In this document: in pieces, positions 5,442 to 5,455 of the stretch | Layout: each line of letters starts with the position of its first letter | Position numbering within the stretch: position 1 is the first letter of the stretch | Source of the DNA: an uncultured Burkholderiaceae bacterium | Lineage (GTDB): Bacteria > Pseudomonadota > Gammaproteobacteria > Burkholderiales > Burkholderiaceae | Assembly: GCA_937862845.1 (NCBI GenBank) | Contig: CALMCK010000169.1 | Span: 1 to 5,455, forward strand | Length of the DNA stretch: 5,455 bases | Reading direction: 5' to 3' | Translations under genes and position numbers: made by a program | The notes under the pieces: model-generated | Seen by the model: only the letters and a program-made list of their open reading frames with translations | Databases searched by the model: none | Told to the model about the DNA's origin: nothing

Positions 5442-5455
5442 TCATGGAGCAATGC
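5435..5455 (-). repeat. Terminal arm of the 21-nt inverted repeat, likely assembly or fold-back artefact
   Basis: These 21 bases are the exact reverse complement of 5343-5363 and stop precisely at the window end. Homology of gabD holds to about 5441 and then breaks, with TGA in frame at 5442-5444. The overlap between true gabD and the copied sequence is the short GCACGCG (5441-5435 on the minus strand), a plausible microhomology junction. Confidence 0.85.

Noticed and set aside
5442..5444. TGA in the gabD frame as evidence of a pseudogene
   Set aside because: It lies entirely in the terminal inverted copy, beyond where homology to GabD stops; the preserved 274 residues contain all catalytic residues expected and no other disruption.

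Overview
The window looks like ordinary chromosomal DNA of a Pseudomonadota bacterium, probably beta- or gammaproteobacterial. The basis is a GabD fragment very close to the Escherichia coli type, a COG2509 flavoprotein and a short bacterial alternative oxidase. No genus can be named from this sequence alone. There is no sign of phage, transposon, CRISPR array, tRNA or rRNA.

Layout. Positions 1-27 are a hairpin terminator, presumably of a gene lying outside the window. Positions 96-2246 hold a tight two-gene plus-strand unit: a COG2509-type FAD-dependent dehydrogenase and a YgjP-like zinc metallohydrolase 9 nt behind it. Positions 2320-2964 (minus strand) encode a winged-helix regulator of the SufR/COG2345 type with a C-terminal cysteine set suited to an Fe-S cluster. 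Divergent from it, positions 3113-4468 carry an alternative oxidase (AOX), an unrecognised 80-residue protein and a group III truncated hemoglobin. The 148-nt divergent spacer holds a strong sigma70-like promoter for AOX (TTGACG, 17 bp, TAAAAT). Its -35 box lies inside a 9-of-10 inverted repeat that looks like a repressor operator. A strong hairpin at 4566-4596 separates this unit from a convergent, 5'-truncated gabD on the minus strand (4620 to about 5441).

The most interesting part is 2320-4468. It combines a putative Fe-S sensor, an NO- and cyanide-resistant quinol oxidase, a globin and an unknown small protein, apparently as one regulated unit. My inference is that it is a switch that keeps respiration running, and perhaps removes NO, when NO or a related stress destroys the cluster and blocks haem-copper oxidases. 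The unknown small protein and the use of a SufR-like regulator away from any suf operon are the least explained elements.

The last 21 bases (5435-5455) are an exact reverse complement of 5343-5363 inside gabD. They put a TGA in the gabD frame. This looks like a fold-back or assembly artefact at a contig end rather than biology, so gabD should not be called a pseudogene on this evidence.
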